Made by a program: the position numbers and the translations under genes. From Qipengyuania pelagi (lineage in GTDB: Bacteria > Pseudomonadota > Alphaproteobacteria > Sphingomonadales > Sphingomonadaceae): DNA of 64,000 nt. Under the pieces are notes generated by a model. That model worked only from the letters and a program-made list of their open reading frames with translations, did not search any database and had not been told where the DNA came from. Positions 8,680-18,766 of this stretch are shown in pieces; positions within the stretch are counted from its first letter, which is position 1, and every line of letters begins with the position of its first letter. The stretch lies in assembly GCF_009827295.1 (NCBI RefSeq), contig NZ_WTYD01000001.1, forward strand, positions 1-64,000, read 5' to 3'.

Positions 8680-9174
8680 TTAGGCCGCTTTCTTCTCGGC
8701 CTTGTCCTTCGACTTGCCGTCGGTGATCTGCGGCGCGTTGTCGTTGCCGCTTGCACCGATTTCGATCTTGCGCGGCTTCATCGCTTCGGGAACGACGCGC
8801 TCGAGCGAAAGCGTCAGCATACCGTTCTCGTAGCTCGCATCCTGGACTTCGACATAGTCGGCCAGCTGGAACCGGCGCTCGAACGCGCGCGTCGCAATCC
8901 CGCGATGGATCACCTCGACGCCGTCTTCATCCTTCTCGGCCTTTTCGCCGGAGATGATGAGCTGGTTCTGCTGAGCGGTGATGTCGATCTCGTCCGGACT
9001 GAAGCCGGCCACCGCGAGCGTGATGCGATAGCTTTCTTCGCCTGTTCGGGCGATATCGAAAGGTGGATAGCCGTCCTGCGTATCGACGCGAGAGCTTCGC
9101 TCGAGTGCGTCGAACAGACGGTCAAAACCGACGGTGGAGCGCCGGTAGGGGGTAAAATCGAATGCAGTTCTCAT
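8680..9174 (-). CDS. Small heat-shock protein, IbpA-type Hsp20
   Basis: 164 aa from the ATG at 9174, chosen because a perfect AGGAGG lies 9 bases upstream and because IbpA-class proteins start MRT-FDF-P-YRSTVGFDRLFD, as seen here; the longer frame adds 11 residues without a ribosome site. The alpha-crystallin domain runs ~36-135 (PPFDIARTGEESYRITLAVA ... NGMLTLSLERVVPE), with a RKIEI anchor and a Lys/Ala-rich tail. It is a holdase that co-aggregates with misfolded protein. It has its own heat-shock-type promoter and a structured leader of about 100 nt, described separately. Confidence 0.95.
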   Translation of the reverse strand: MRTAFDFTPYRRSTVGFDRLFDALERSSRVDTQDGYPPFDIARTGEESYRITLAVAGFSPDEIDITAQQNQLIISGEKAEKDEDGVEVIHRGIATRAFERRFQLADYVEVQDASYENGMLTLSLERVVPEAMKPRKIEIGASGNDNAPQITDGKSKDKAEKKAA

Positions 9175-9240
9175 TTCCAAATCCTCCTTGTTGAGCAATC
9201 TGGGCACGAGAAGCGTCAGCGAACGAAAGAGCTGACGCTC
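9175..9240 (-). promoter_or_regulatory. ROSE-like RNA thermometer candidate in the hsp20 leader
   Basis: On the minus strand, UUGCU (9198-9194) lies just upstream of AGGAGG (9188-9183), separated by 5-6 bases. UUGCU can pair with AGGAG through the mismatched (G-G, U-G) helix typical of ROSE elements, which hide the ribosome site at low temperature. A 9-bp stem (AGCGTCAGC / GCTGACGCT, 9212-9239) lies 5' of it. The leader is about 100 nt from the predicted promoter, within the usual ROSE size. Pairing was judged by eye. Confidence 0.5.
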
Positions 9241-9281
9241 TAATGTCCAACCAGACCTATTATGGCATCCGGCAATTTCTG

Positions 9282-9309
9282 ATTTAGTAAGGTCAAAAGC
9301 GGTTTCAAG
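9282..9309 (-). promoter_or_regulatory. Heat-shock (RpoH-type) promoter for hsp20
   Basis: CTTGAA (9309-9304), 16-base spacer, CTAAAT (9287-9282). The same spacing and near-identical boxes occur upstream of groES and htpX in this cluster. Confidence 0.55.
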
Positions 9310-9350
9310 AGTCGAAATGCAGATTTTTATGCCTTTAATTCAGATGCTTG

Positions 9351-9386
9351 AAAGAAAAGCAGGCGCGCCCTTTCGAGCGCGCCTGC
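9351..9386 (-). terminator. Rho-independent terminator of groES-groEL
   Basis: Perfect 10-bp stem GCAGGCGCGC / GCGCGCCTGC with an 8-base loop, 28 bp after the groEL stop. On the minus strand it is followed by TTTTCTTT. Confidence 0.85.
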
Positions 9387-9414
9387 CAGTCTGCCAAGAC
9401 TGAATTCTGGCGGT

Positions 9415-11401
<1,987 letters not shown>

Positions 11402-11469
11402 GCATAACCTCCATTACAAAGCAATATGAACACGGAAATCTCCCCCATTTTCGGCAGGAGATTTTCGCG

Positions 11470-11497
11470 ATCTAGTTCCGGCGGAAGCGGCTTCAAG
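11470..11497 (-). promoter_or_regulatory. Heat-shock (RpoH-type) promoter for groES-groEL
   Basis: CTTGAA (11497-11492), 16-base spacer, CTAGAT (11475-11470), giving a leader of about 60 nt. It matches the promoters proposed for hsp20 and htpX. Confidence 0.55.
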
Positions 11498-11591
11498 AAC
11501 CTCTCGGCGAGAAATTTGCACAGCTCGGCGACGCATGAATCGCCATGGATTGGCGCCGCATTCACATGATTCATTCGTATGCATCAGAGAT

Positions 11592-11619
11592 ATTGAAACG
11601 AAAGACCTGTTCACTAGTT
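11592..11619 (+). promoter_or_regulatory. Heat-shock (RpoH-type) promoter for htpX
   Basis: ATTGAA (11592-11597), 16-base spacer, CTAGTT (11614-11619), about 30 bp before the htpX start. It is divergent from the groES promoter and has the same architecture. Confidence 0.5.
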
Positions 11620-11652
11620 TTTGGGAAGTTTCTCTAGGTTGGAGGATAAACA

Positions 11653-12846
11653 GTGAACATTATGAGAACTTTCATTCTGCTCGCTGCCCTGACCGCGCTG
11701 TTCATGGGCACAGGCTACATGATTGGCGGGACCGGCGGCGCTCTCATTGCGCTCATTATCGCGGGCGCGATGAATTTCGTGACTTATTGGAAGGCAGACA
11801 AGATCGTTTTGTCGATGCACAAGGCGCGCGAGGTGAACGCGAGGACCTCGCCCGATTTCTACAGCATCGTCGCGATCCTGGCTCAGCGCGCCGGTCTTCC
11901 CATGCCGAAAGTCTATGTGATCGACAGCCCACATCCCAACGCGTTCGCAACAGGCCGCAATCCTGAAAACGCGGCGGTCGCGGCTACGACGGGCTTGCTG
12001 GACATGTTGTCGCGCGATGAAGTCGCAGCGGTAATGGCGCACGAACTCGGCCATATCCAGAACCGCGATACGCTCATCATGACGATGGTGGCGACCATCG
12101 CTGGTGCGATTTCCATGCTGGCGAACTTCGGCATGATCTTCTCGAGTGATAGCCGGAATAACCCGCTGGCGCTGATTGGAGCGATACTGCTCGCTCCGTT
12201 CGCGGCGATGATCGTGCAAATGGCAATCAGTCGGACGCGCGAGTTCGGTGCGGACCGAGCGGGAGCTGAGATTTGCGGAGATCCCGATGCACTAGCCTCG
12301 GCGCTGCGCAAGATTTCTCACGCGGCGCGCCAGGTGCCGAACCCGGTGACCGAGCGGAACCCAGCTGCCGCCCAACTCTACATCGTTCCGACGCATGTGG
12401 GCGAGCTGTTCTCGACCCATCCCGCGACCGAGCGCCGGATTTCGGCACTGCGTGAATTGAAGCGCAGCACGCTGAGGCGGAACAGCTTTCCAGCGAACGC
12501 CCCTCGCTGGGCGGCAGGTATGAGGTCGAGCACTTCTTCCGACGGGCGGCAAAGCTTCACCCCGAGCGTTGAAACCACCAGCGGGCGGTTGATAAGGATG
12601 GGATGCTCCATCATCGCGTCGATGAGCTGCATGTCCGACAAGGCCAGATCGTCGAGACCGAGTTCGGCAAAGGGCGTGCCCTTTTCACGCAGCAGCTCGC
12701 GAGGGGTGATGCCGGCCCGCGCAATCAGGCTTTCGAGCATTGCGCGCGACGGCGGCGTCTTGAGGTATTCGACAACGTGCGGCTCGATCTTGGCATTGCG
12801 GATCATGGCGAGCGCGTTGCGCGAGGTCCCGCATTCGGGATTGTGA
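11653..12846 (+). CDS. htpX: HtpX-family M48 membrane metalloprotease with an aberrant C-terminal extension
   Basis: The GTG start at 11653 is favoured over the ATG at 11662 because GGAGG ends 7 bases before it. Residues 1-~271 are a normal HtpX: two N-terminal helices, the zinc site HELGH ([16 protein letters not shown]), two more helices and the third-ligand region [14 protein letters not shown], then [17 protein letters not shown] near the native end. The remaining ~125 residues are Ser/Arg-rich and lie antisense to the arsC gene that converges from the right, so they are not native. The native stop was apparently lost in a deletion. HtpX degrades misfolded membrane proteins at the inner membrane. 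Confidence 0.88.
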   Translation: MNIMRTFILLAALTALFMGTGYMIGGTGGALIALIIAGAMNFVTYWKADKIVLSMHKAREVNARTSPDFYSIVAILAQRAGLPMPKVYVIDSPHPNAFATGRNPENAAVAATTGLLDMLSRDEVAAVMAHELGHIQNRDTLIMTMVATIAGAISMLANFGMIFSSDSRNNPLALIGAILLAPFAAMIVQMAISRTREFGADRAGAEICGDPDALASALRKISHAARQVPNPVTERNPAAAQLYIVPTHVGELFSTHPATERRISALRELKRSTLRRNSFPANAPRWAAGMRSSTSSDGRQSFTPSVETTSGRLIRMGCSIIASMSCMSDKARSSRPSSAKGVPFSRSSSRGVMPARAIRLSSIARDGGVLRYSTTCGSILALRIMASALREVPHSGL

Positions 12847-12869
12847 TAGATGACGATGTCGAAGGTCAT
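12378..12869 (-). CDS. arsC: Arsenate reductase, glutaredoxin-dependent ArsC family, with aberrant C-terminus
   Basis: The start at 12869 overlaps the preceding arsC stop (ATGA). Residues 1-~125 are a normal ArsC ([20 protein letters not shown] with the catalytic Cys, [43 protein letters not shown]). After that it reads into sequence antisense to htpX, giving a foreign ~35-residue tail instead of the usual short end. The family reduces As(V) to As(III) using glutathione and glutaredoxin. Whether the altered tail is tolerated is unknown. It is last of an arsR-arsC-arsC unit. Confidence 0.85.
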   Translation of the reverse strand: MTFDIVIYHNPECGTSRNALAMIRNAKIEPHVVEYLKTPPSRAMLESLIARAGITPRELLREKGTPFAELGLDDLALSDMQLIDAMMEHPILINRPLVVSTLGVKLCRPSEEVLDLIPAAQRGAFAGKLFRLSVLRFNSRSAEIRRSVAGWVENSSPTCVGTM

Positions 12870-13387
12870 TGGGCGCCCTTGGCCTTGGTGCTGGCACCTT
12901 CCTCGCGCCCGATCTCGGCGAGTTTGCTGCGCATTGCCATCTCGTCGATGGTCTTGATCGGCAGCATCAGGAACAGTTCGATCCGACGCTTGAGATAGCT
13001 CAGGGCATCGAGGAACGCCTTGCGTTGATCCTCGCCTTCGACGGCGGCGGGATCCTCCACGCCCCAATGGGCGGTGATAGGTTTGCCGGGAAATACGGGG
13101 CAGCTCTCGCCGGCGGCGTTGTCGCAAACCGTGAAGATGAAATCGAACTCGGGTGCACCTGGTTTCGTGAATTCATCCCAGCTTTTCGAATGCAGGCCGT
13201 CGGTCGGATAGCCGAAGTTGACCAGCACTTCGATCGCCATCGGATGCACATCACCCTTGGGCTGACTGCCAGCGCTGTAGGCAGCGAACTGGCCTTCGCC
13301 CATCCTGTTCATCAGCGCTTCGCCCAGAATCGAGCGCGCCGAATTCCCGGTGCAGAGAAACAATACGCTGTAAACCTTGTCAGACAT
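12866..13387 (-). CDS. arsC: Arsenate reductase, thioredoxin-type (LMW-phosphatase fold)
   Basis: 173 aa. The P-loop signature LFLCTGNSARS near the N-terminus carries the nucleophilic Cys (C12). FTVCDNAAGESCPVFPG supplies the other Cys residues of the redox relay, and HWGVEDPAAVEG follows. It reduces arsenate to arsenite in the cytoplasm. It lies 30 bp downstream of arsR and overlaps the glutaredoxin-type arsC, so two unrelated reductase types are encoded side by side. No arsenite pump (Acr3/ArsB) is present in the window. Confidence 0.93.
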   Translation of the reverse strand: MSDKVYSVLFLCTGNSARSILGEALMNRMGEGQFAAYSAGSQPKGDVHPMAIEVLVNFGYPTDGLHSKSWDEFTKPGAPEFDFIFTVCDNAAGESCPVFPGKPITAHWGVEDPAAVEGEDQRKAFLDALSYLKRRIELFLMLPIKTIDEMAMRSKLAEIGREEGASTKAKGAQ

Positions 13388-13417
13388 CGGAACCTCGAAA
13401 TGAGCGGTGGTTGGTGA

Positions 13418-13759
13418 TCAGGGCTTGCAGGCAGCAATCTCGGAGAAATCGGCGCAGAGCAGCGGATCCCCCTGGCAGCAATCTTCCATCAGAAAGGCGA
13501 GCAGCTGCCGCATGCCGGCGTAATCCGCGCGGTAGCGGATCACCCGGCTCTCGCGCTGCGATGTCGCGAGGCCTGCCCGCTCGAGGTTGGCAAGGTGATG
13601 CGACATCGTGGAGGCGGGAACGCCGCAACCCTGCGCAATCTCGCCCGCCATCAGCCCGTTCGACCCCGCCTTCACAAGCATGCGGAAGACCGACAATCGC
13701 GTTTCGTGCCCAAGGGCTTGGAGGGCATCGACGGCCCAGATCTGATTGCCCTGTGTCAT
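13418..13759 (-). CDS. arsR: ArsR-family metalloregulator
   Basis: 113 aa from the ATG at 13759, which has GGAG 6 bases upstream; two in-frame ATGs further up (13789, 13804) have weaker sites. The winged helix spans ~8-85 (LGHETRLSVFRMLVKAGSNG, CGVPASTMSHHLANLERAGL). A Cys pair in EDCCQGDPLLC near the C-terminus could bind arsenite, as in ArsR types with C-terminal thiols; this is inference. It is the first gene of the ars unit. A palindrome sits about 60 bp upstream. Confidence 0.92.
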   Translation of the reverse strand: MTQGNQIWAVDALQALGHETRLSVFRMLVKAGSNGLMAGEIAQGCGVPASTMSHHLANLERAGLATSQRESRVIRYRADYAGMRQLLAFLMEDCCQGDPLLCADFSEIAACKP

Positions 13760-13817
13760 GCGAATCTCCGTTTGCTTTGAATGCGTCATAAGGCACCTGT
13801 GCACCGGCGCAATCGAT

Positions 13818-13838
13818 AATTCGAGTATAATCGAAATT
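13818..13838. promoter_or_regulatory. Probable ArsR operator
   Basis: Imperfect palindrome AATTCGA-N6-TCGAAATT in an AT-rich stretch just upstream of arsR, in the spacer that also precedes the divergent hybrid kinase gene. Confidence 0.45.
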
Positions 13839-13938
13839 AAGTATTTCTCCCGAGTATTCTCCCCGACAGAAAAAAAGTTGCTCGCCAGAATTTGCGTGTA
13901 TTGAGGGCGGCACGCTCGTCCTTTGAGGTTGATAGATT

Positions 13939-16900
13939 TTGCAAGAACTGAAGACGAAACAGGGCATCCGTCTCTCCTCCACCCGGTGGTCGATCATCGG
14001 CCTGCTGGTGGGCGTCGGGTTCTTCCTCGTCACGGCATATGCCGCCTACTCCAACGTGATCGGGATGCGGGAGAACGAGGCGCGTATCCGCAACACCCAC
14101 GAGGTGCTCACGGCGCTCGACGAGCTGCTGATCGCGACCCTCAATGTGGAAAGTGGCCAGCGTGGCTTCGTCATTACGGGTGAGGAGGAATATCTCGAAC
14201 CCTATCGAGCGGGAGTGGAAGATGTTCGCCGAAGCCTCCCCTCACTTGAAGCGCTGACGCAGGCCAACGAGGCTCAGGGCCAGAGCTTCGGCATACTTCG
14301 ATCCGCGGTCGAAACCCGGCTCGGCCTCGCGGAACGTTCCGTCCAGGCGCGGCGTGACGAGGGCTTCGCGGCAGCCATAGAGATGATCGACAGCGATCGG
14401 GGCAAGATCGCCATGGACGCCATTCGACAGCAAATCGCGCAGATGAACGTCGAAGAAGGGCGGGAGCGCCAGCAGCGTGTCGAAGAACTCGCTGCGGCTT
14501 CGCGTGCCGCGATCCTCGGCGCCGTGATTACCAGCCTGATCGGCATCGGCCTGACGGTCGCCATCTTCATCATCATGGCAAGAAGTAACCGAACTCGCGA
14601 GCGGCAGGGCTGGCTACAGGCTGCACAGGTGGAATTGAGCGAGGCTATGCGCGGTGAGAAGACGGTGCCCCAGGTGGCTGCCGAAGTGCTTTCTTTTCTT
14701 GCCGAAAGAACCGGCGCGAATGCCGGCGCACTCTTCAAGGGCGAGAGCGGCACATTCGATCGCGTGGCCTCGCTTGGGGTTGCGGACAGCGCATCCGTGC
14801 CGGAGTCGTTCGGCCTGAACGAAGGCCTTCTCGGCAAGGTGGCAGCCGATGCGCGGGCCACCACGCTGTCGGACATACCTGCCGGCTATCTGAAAATCGG
14901 ATCGGCGCTGGGCAGCGAAGCACCGAGACATCTCGTCGTGGCGCCGATCTTCAACGAAGGTTCGGTGAACGCAGTCGTCGAGTTCGGATTCTTCGATGCG
15001 GTGGATGATCGCGTGCTCGAACTTTTGGACAACGTCTCCGGCTCGATTGGCGTCGCGCTCCGCTCGGCGCGCTTCCGCGAACTATTGCAGGAAGCACTGG
15101 AGGAAACCCAGCGGCAGGCAGCCGAATTGCAGGCCCAAAGCGAAGAACTGCGGGTTTCCAACGAGGAGCTGGAGGAGCAGGGCAACGCTCTGAAGGAATC
15201 CCAGGCGCGCCTTGAACTCCAGCAAGTGGAGCTGGAACAGACCAACAGCCAGCTCGAAGAGCAGGCGCAGGCCCTCGAAGGCCAGCGCGACGAACTGAAG
15301 CGCGCTACGGCCGCCCTGCAGCTCAAGGCGCGTGAGCTGGAACAGGCGAGCCAATACAAGTCGGATTTCCTCGCCAACATGAGCCACGAGTTGCGCACAC
15401 CGCTCAATTCGTTGCTGATCCTGTCCAAGCTGCTCGGAGACAACAGCGACGGCAATCTCACCGCCGACCAGGTCAAGTTCGCCCGCACGATAGAATCGTC
15501 CGGCAACGATCTGCTGAACCTCATCAACGACATCCTCGACCTGTCGAAGATCGAGGCTGGCCATGTCGAAATCGAGGCTGGCACGGTTTCGACCGACCGG
15601 CTGACCTCCGATCTGCGCAAGGTTTTCGAGCCGCTTGCACAGCAGCGCGGCCTGGAGCTCAGCATCGCACTGGAATCCGGTGCGCCGCGTTCGATCGAGA
15701 CCGACCGGATGCGGCTGGAGCAGGTGCTGAAAAACCTGCTGTCCAACGCGATCAAGTTTACCGAGGACGGAAGCGTCACCCTGACCATATCGCCAGGCGA
15801 GAACGATATGGTCGACTTCGCCGTGGCCGACACCGGCATCGGCATCGACGAAGCACAGCGCGAGGCGATCTTCGAAGCCTTCCGCCAGGCGGACGGCACG
15901 ATCAGCCGCAAGTTCGGCGGAACGGGACTGGGGCTGTCCATTTCGCGCGAGCTGGTCCGCCTGCTTGGCGGCAGCATCCGTCTCGAAAGCGAAAAGGGCA
16001 AGGGCAGCACCTTTATCGTCAGTGTGCCCGCCACATATGACCCCGCAATGGTTGCACCGAGGCAGCTTCCCTCTGCTGGCGAGGTAGCGACGGAGACGGC
16101 GCTCCCCCCCTCGTCCGCATCCGCCAGGCAAAAATCCGCAAAAGCGAGTGCGCCCGTGCTGGACGACGATCGCAAGGACCTTTCGGAAGACAAGCGGCTC
16201 CTGCTGGTGATCGAGGACGACACGACCTTTGCCGGTATCGTGTGCGACCTGTCGCGCGAGCTGGGCTTCCAGTGCATCATTGCCGGAACGGCGACCGAAG
16301 CCATCGAGCTTGCCCGCGAATATCGCCCGAGCGCGATCGTGCTCGATATCGGATTGCCCGATCAGTCCGGCCTGACCGTGCTCGACCGGCTCAAGCACGA
16401 GGAAGAAACGCGCCATATCCCGATCCACGTGATATCCGGGACGGACCAGAGCCAGACCGCGCTGGCGCTCGGCGCGATCGGCTTTCTCGAAAAGCCAGCC
16501 CCGCGCGAACGTTTGGCCGAAGTGCTCTCGGGCTTGCAGGAGAAACTGGCTTCGCGCGTGCGGCGCGTGCTGATCGTGGAGGATGACAAGGTCCAGCGCG
16601 AAGCGGTGGCCAGCCTGCTCGGTTCGCAGGATGTCGAGACCGTGGGTGTCGGCACCGCAGCCGAATGCCTCGAGGAATTGCGCGAGGGGCAATACGACTG
16701 CATGGTTCTCGACCTCGCTCTGCCCGATGCGTCGGGGTTCTCGCTGCTCGAAACCTTGAGTGAGGAACGGGACGGGCCCCTTCCGCCGGTCATCGTCTAT
16801 ACCGGCCGCGACCTGTCGGCCGACGAGGAGCAGCGCCTGCGCCGCTATTCCAGTTCGATCATCATCAAGGGTGCCAAGTCGCCCGAGCGGCTGCTGGACG

Positions 16901-17379
16901 AGGTATCGCTGTTCCTCCATCGGGTCGTATCGGACCTTCCACCCGAACAGCGCCAGATGATCGAGAAGGCGCGCCATCGCGACGCCGCGCTGGAAGGACG
17001 GCGCATACTGATTGTCGAGGACGACGTGCGCAATGTCTACTCTCTCACCAGCATCCTCGAGCCGCGCGGTGCGCTGACGCAGATCGCGCGCAACGGGCAG
17101 GAGGCGCTCGACGCGCTCGGCGAGGCTGCGGACGATCCCGATAAGGCCATCGACCTCGTGCTGATGGACGTGATGATGCCGGTGATGGACGGCCTTACCG
17201 CCGCCCGCGCGATCCGCGCCGATGCGCGCTGGAAGAAGCTGCCGATCGTTATGCTTACTGCCAAGGCGATGCCCGACGATCAGCAAAAATGCATCGATGC
17301 AGGCGCCAATGATTACATGGCCAAGCCGATCGATGTGGACAAGCTGCTGTCGCTGGTGCGCGTATGGATGCCCCGGTGA
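13939..17379 (+). CDS. Hybrid sensor kinase: CHASE3-GAF-coiled coil-HisKA-HATPase-three receivers
   Basis: 1146 aa, TTG start with GAGG 10 bases upstream. Helix ~20-40 and helix ~190-215 bracket a CHASE3-type periplasmic domain (ALDELLIATLNVESGQRGFV). A GAF domain (~235-375), a long Glu/Gln coiled coil (~380-470), the HisKA box (SHELRTPLNSLL, H483) and the HATPase motifs (NLLSNAIKFTEDG, DTGIGI, GTGLGLS) follow. Three receiver domains end the protein, with phospho-acceptors near D803, D925 and D1077. It is the first gene of a tightly overlapping four-gene operon with cheR, cheB and a receiver-kinase. Such kinases integrate an external and an internal signal into a phosphorelay. The signal is unknown. 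Confidence 0.9.
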   Translation: MQELKTKQGIRLSSTRWSIIGLLVGVGFFLVTAYAAYSNVIGMRENEARIRNTHEVLTALDELLIATLNVESGQRGFVITGEEEYLEPYRAGVEDVRRSLPSLEALTQANEAQGQSFGILRSAVETRLGLAERSVQARRDEGFAAAIEMIDSDRGKIAMDAIRQQIAQMNVEEGRERQQRVEELAAASRAAILGAVITSLIGIGLTVAIFIIMARSNRTRERQGWLQAAQVELSEAMRGEKTVPQVAAEVLSFLAERTGANAGALFKGESGTFDRVASLGVADSASVPESFGLNEGLLGKVAADARATTLSDIPAGYLKIGSALGSEAPRHLVVAPIFNEGSVNAVVEFGFFDAVDDRVLELLDNVSGSIGVALRSARFRELLQEALEETQRQAAELQAQSEELRVSNEELEEQGNALKESQARLELQQVELEQTNSQLEEQAQALEGQRDELKRATAALQLKARELEQASQYKSDFLANMSHELRTPLNSLLILSKLLGDNSDGNLTADQVKFARTIESSGNDLLNLINDILDLSKIEAGHVEIEAGTVSTDRLTSDLRKVFEPLAQQRGLELSIALESGAPRSIETDRMRLEQVLKNLLSNAIKFTEDGSVTLTISPGENDMVDFAVADTGIGIDEAQREAIFEAFRQADGTISRKFGGTGLGLSISRELVRLLGGSIRLESEKGKGSTFIVSVPATYDPAMVAPRQLPSAGEVATETALPPSSASARQKSAKASAPVLDDDRKDLSEDKRLLLVIEDDTTFAGIVCDLSRELGFQCIIAGTATEAIELAREYRPSAIVLDIGLPDQSGLTVLDRLKHEEETRHIPIHVISGTDQSQTALALGAIGFLEKPAPRERLAEVLSGLQEKLASRVRRVLIVEDDKVQREAVASLLGSQDVETVGVGTAAECLEELREGQYDCMVLDLALPDASGFSLLETLSEERDGPLPPVIVYTGRDLSADEEQRLRRYSSSIIIKGAKSPERLLDEVSLFLHRVVSDLPPEQRQMIEKARHRDAALEGRRILIVEDDVRNVYSLTSILEPRGALTQIARNGQEALDALGEAADDPDKAIDLVLMDVMMPVMDGLTAARAIRADARWKKLPIVMLTAKAMPDDQQKCIDAGANDYMAKPIDVDKLLSLVRVWMPR

Positions 17380-18203
17380 TGAGCGAAAGTATCGAGGATA
17401 TCGAGATCCAGCTGCTGCTGGATGCCGTCTATCGCCATTATCACTACGATTTCCGGCACTACGCCCGGGCGTCGATCAAGCGGCGGCTACTGCAGGCCCG
17501 CAGCCAGTGGGGATACGACAGCATCTCTGATATCCAGTCGGCCGTGCTCCACGATGAGAACATCCTCCCGCAACTGCTGAATTTCCTCACGGTGCAGGTC
17601 AGCGAGATGTTCCGCGATCCATCCTATTTCCGCGCGCTGCGCGAGAAGGTCGTGCCGCATTTGCGCACTTACCCCTCGCTCAAGGTATGGGTTGCAGGGT
17701 GCAGCCACGGTGAAGAGCTCTATTCCCTTGCCATTCTCTTTGCGGAAGAGGGGCTGTTCGAACGAACGATCTTCTATGCTACCGATATCAACCCCGCTGC
17801 CCTCCGCGCGGCGCAGGCGGGCATATATCCGCTCGACCGCATTCAACTGTTCACCGAGAACCACCGCCTTTCGGGCGGGCATAGCTCGCTGTCGGACCAT
17901 TACACCGCGGACTACGACCGGGCCGTTTTCAGCAAATCGCTGCGAGAGCGCACTGTATTTTCGGACCACAGCCTGGTGACCGATTCAGCCTTTGGCGAGA
18001 TGCACCTGATCTCCTGCCGCAACGTGCTGATCTACTTCGATCGCGAGTTGCAGGACCGGGTTGTGGGCTTGTTCGGGGAGTCGCTCGTGCGAGGCGGTTT
18101 CCTCGGCATTGGATCGAAGGAAAGCCTGCGCTTCTCGGAACACGCGGACTTGTTTGCGGAATTTGTCCGAGAGGAAAGAATCTACCGGAGGAGTGCGCAA
18201 TGA
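17379..18203 (+). CDS. cheR: CheR-type methyltransferase
   Basis: 274 aa from the ATG at 17379, which overlaps the kinase stop by one base (TGATG). A helical N-terminal domain (YRHYHYDFRHYARASIKRRL) is followed by an SAM-binding domain: KVWVAGCSHGEELYSLAILF is the Gly-rich SAM loop (usually GCSTGEE), and HLISCRNVLIYFD is the family motif. CheR methylates glutamates of chemoreceptors. No chemoreceptor gene is present, so the target may be the sensor kinase in the same operon or a receptor elsewhere (inference). Confidence 0.92.
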   Translation: MSESIEDIEIQLLLDAVYRHYHYDFRHYARASIKRRLLQARSQWGYDSISDIQSAVLHDENILPQLLNFLTVQVSEMFRDPSYFRALREKVVPHLRTYPSLKVWVAGCSHGEELYSLAILFAEEGLFERTIFYATDINPAALRAAQAGIYPLDRIQLFTENHRLSGGHSSLSDHYTADYDRAVFSKSLRERTVFSDHSLVTDSAFGEMHLISCRNVLIYFDRELQDRVVGLFGESLVRGGFLGIGSKESLRFSEHADLFAEFVREERIYRRSAQ

Positions 18204-18766
18204 CCCTCCAGGCCGTCGTGATCGGAACTTCGGCTGGCGGCGTCCAGGCGCTGTCGCAGGTGCTCCCCAGGCTGCCGGCGGATTTTCCCGCGCCGGTTCT
18301 CGTGGTCGTCCATGTCCCGCCGAGGCTAAGCAATTCGCTCGTCGACCTGTTCGCCGCAAAGTGTCGGCTTCCGGTCAAGGAGGCGGAGGACAAGGAACCG
18401 CTCGCGCCCGGCACGATCTATTTCGCTCCGCCGGATTACCATGTGCTCGTCGAAGCCAGCGGGACCATCGCTCTGTCGTCCGACGAGCATGTGAATCACT
18501 CTCGCCCCGCGATCGATGTGCTATTCGAAAGTGCAGCCGATGCCTTTGGTCCGGAATTGGTCGGCATCGTCATGACCGGGGCAAACAGCGATGGGGCACA
18601 AGGCCTGCGGGCAGTTTGTGCTGCCGGTGGACAGGGTCTCGTGCAAATCCCCGCGACGGCAGAAGTCGCGACCATGCCTGAGGCCGCCCTGTCCGCCTGT
18701 CCCGACGCGCGGACGATGGCATTGGAAAGAATTGTTCCCGCTCTGGAGGCGATGATCGCGCGATGA
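18200..18766 (+). CDS. cheB: CheB-type methylesterase, catalytic domain only
   Basis: 188 aa, overlapping cheR by 4 bases (ATGA). The catalytic triad is recognisable: S11 in VIGTSAGGVQ, H38 in VVVHVPPRL and the Asp in MTGANSDGAQG. The N-terminal receiver domain of chemotaxis CheB is missing, so its activity cannot be switched by its own phosphorylation and may depend on the receiver-rich partners in this operon. It removes methyl groups from, or deamidates, receptor glutamines. Confidence 0.92.
   Translation: MTLQAVVIGTSAGGVQALSQVLPRLPADFPAPVLVVVHVPPRLSNSLVDLFAAKCRLPVKEAEDKEPLAPGTIYFAPPDYHVLVEASGTIALSSDEHVNHSRPAIDVLFESAADAFGPELVGIVMTGANSDGAQGLRAVCAAGGQGLVQIPATAEVATMPEAALSACPDARTMALERIVPALEAMIAR

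Noticed and set aside
9212..9239. Hairpin before hsp20 considered as a terminator
   Set aside because: It lies inside the predicted leader of hsp20, on the same strand, without a T-run, and upstream of a UUGCU/SD pair; a leader structure is more likely.
15082..17286. 734-aa minus-strand open frame opposite the hybrid kinase
   Set aside because: High-GC antisense frame with His/Arg-rich, motif-free sequence; the plus-strand kinase accounts for the region.
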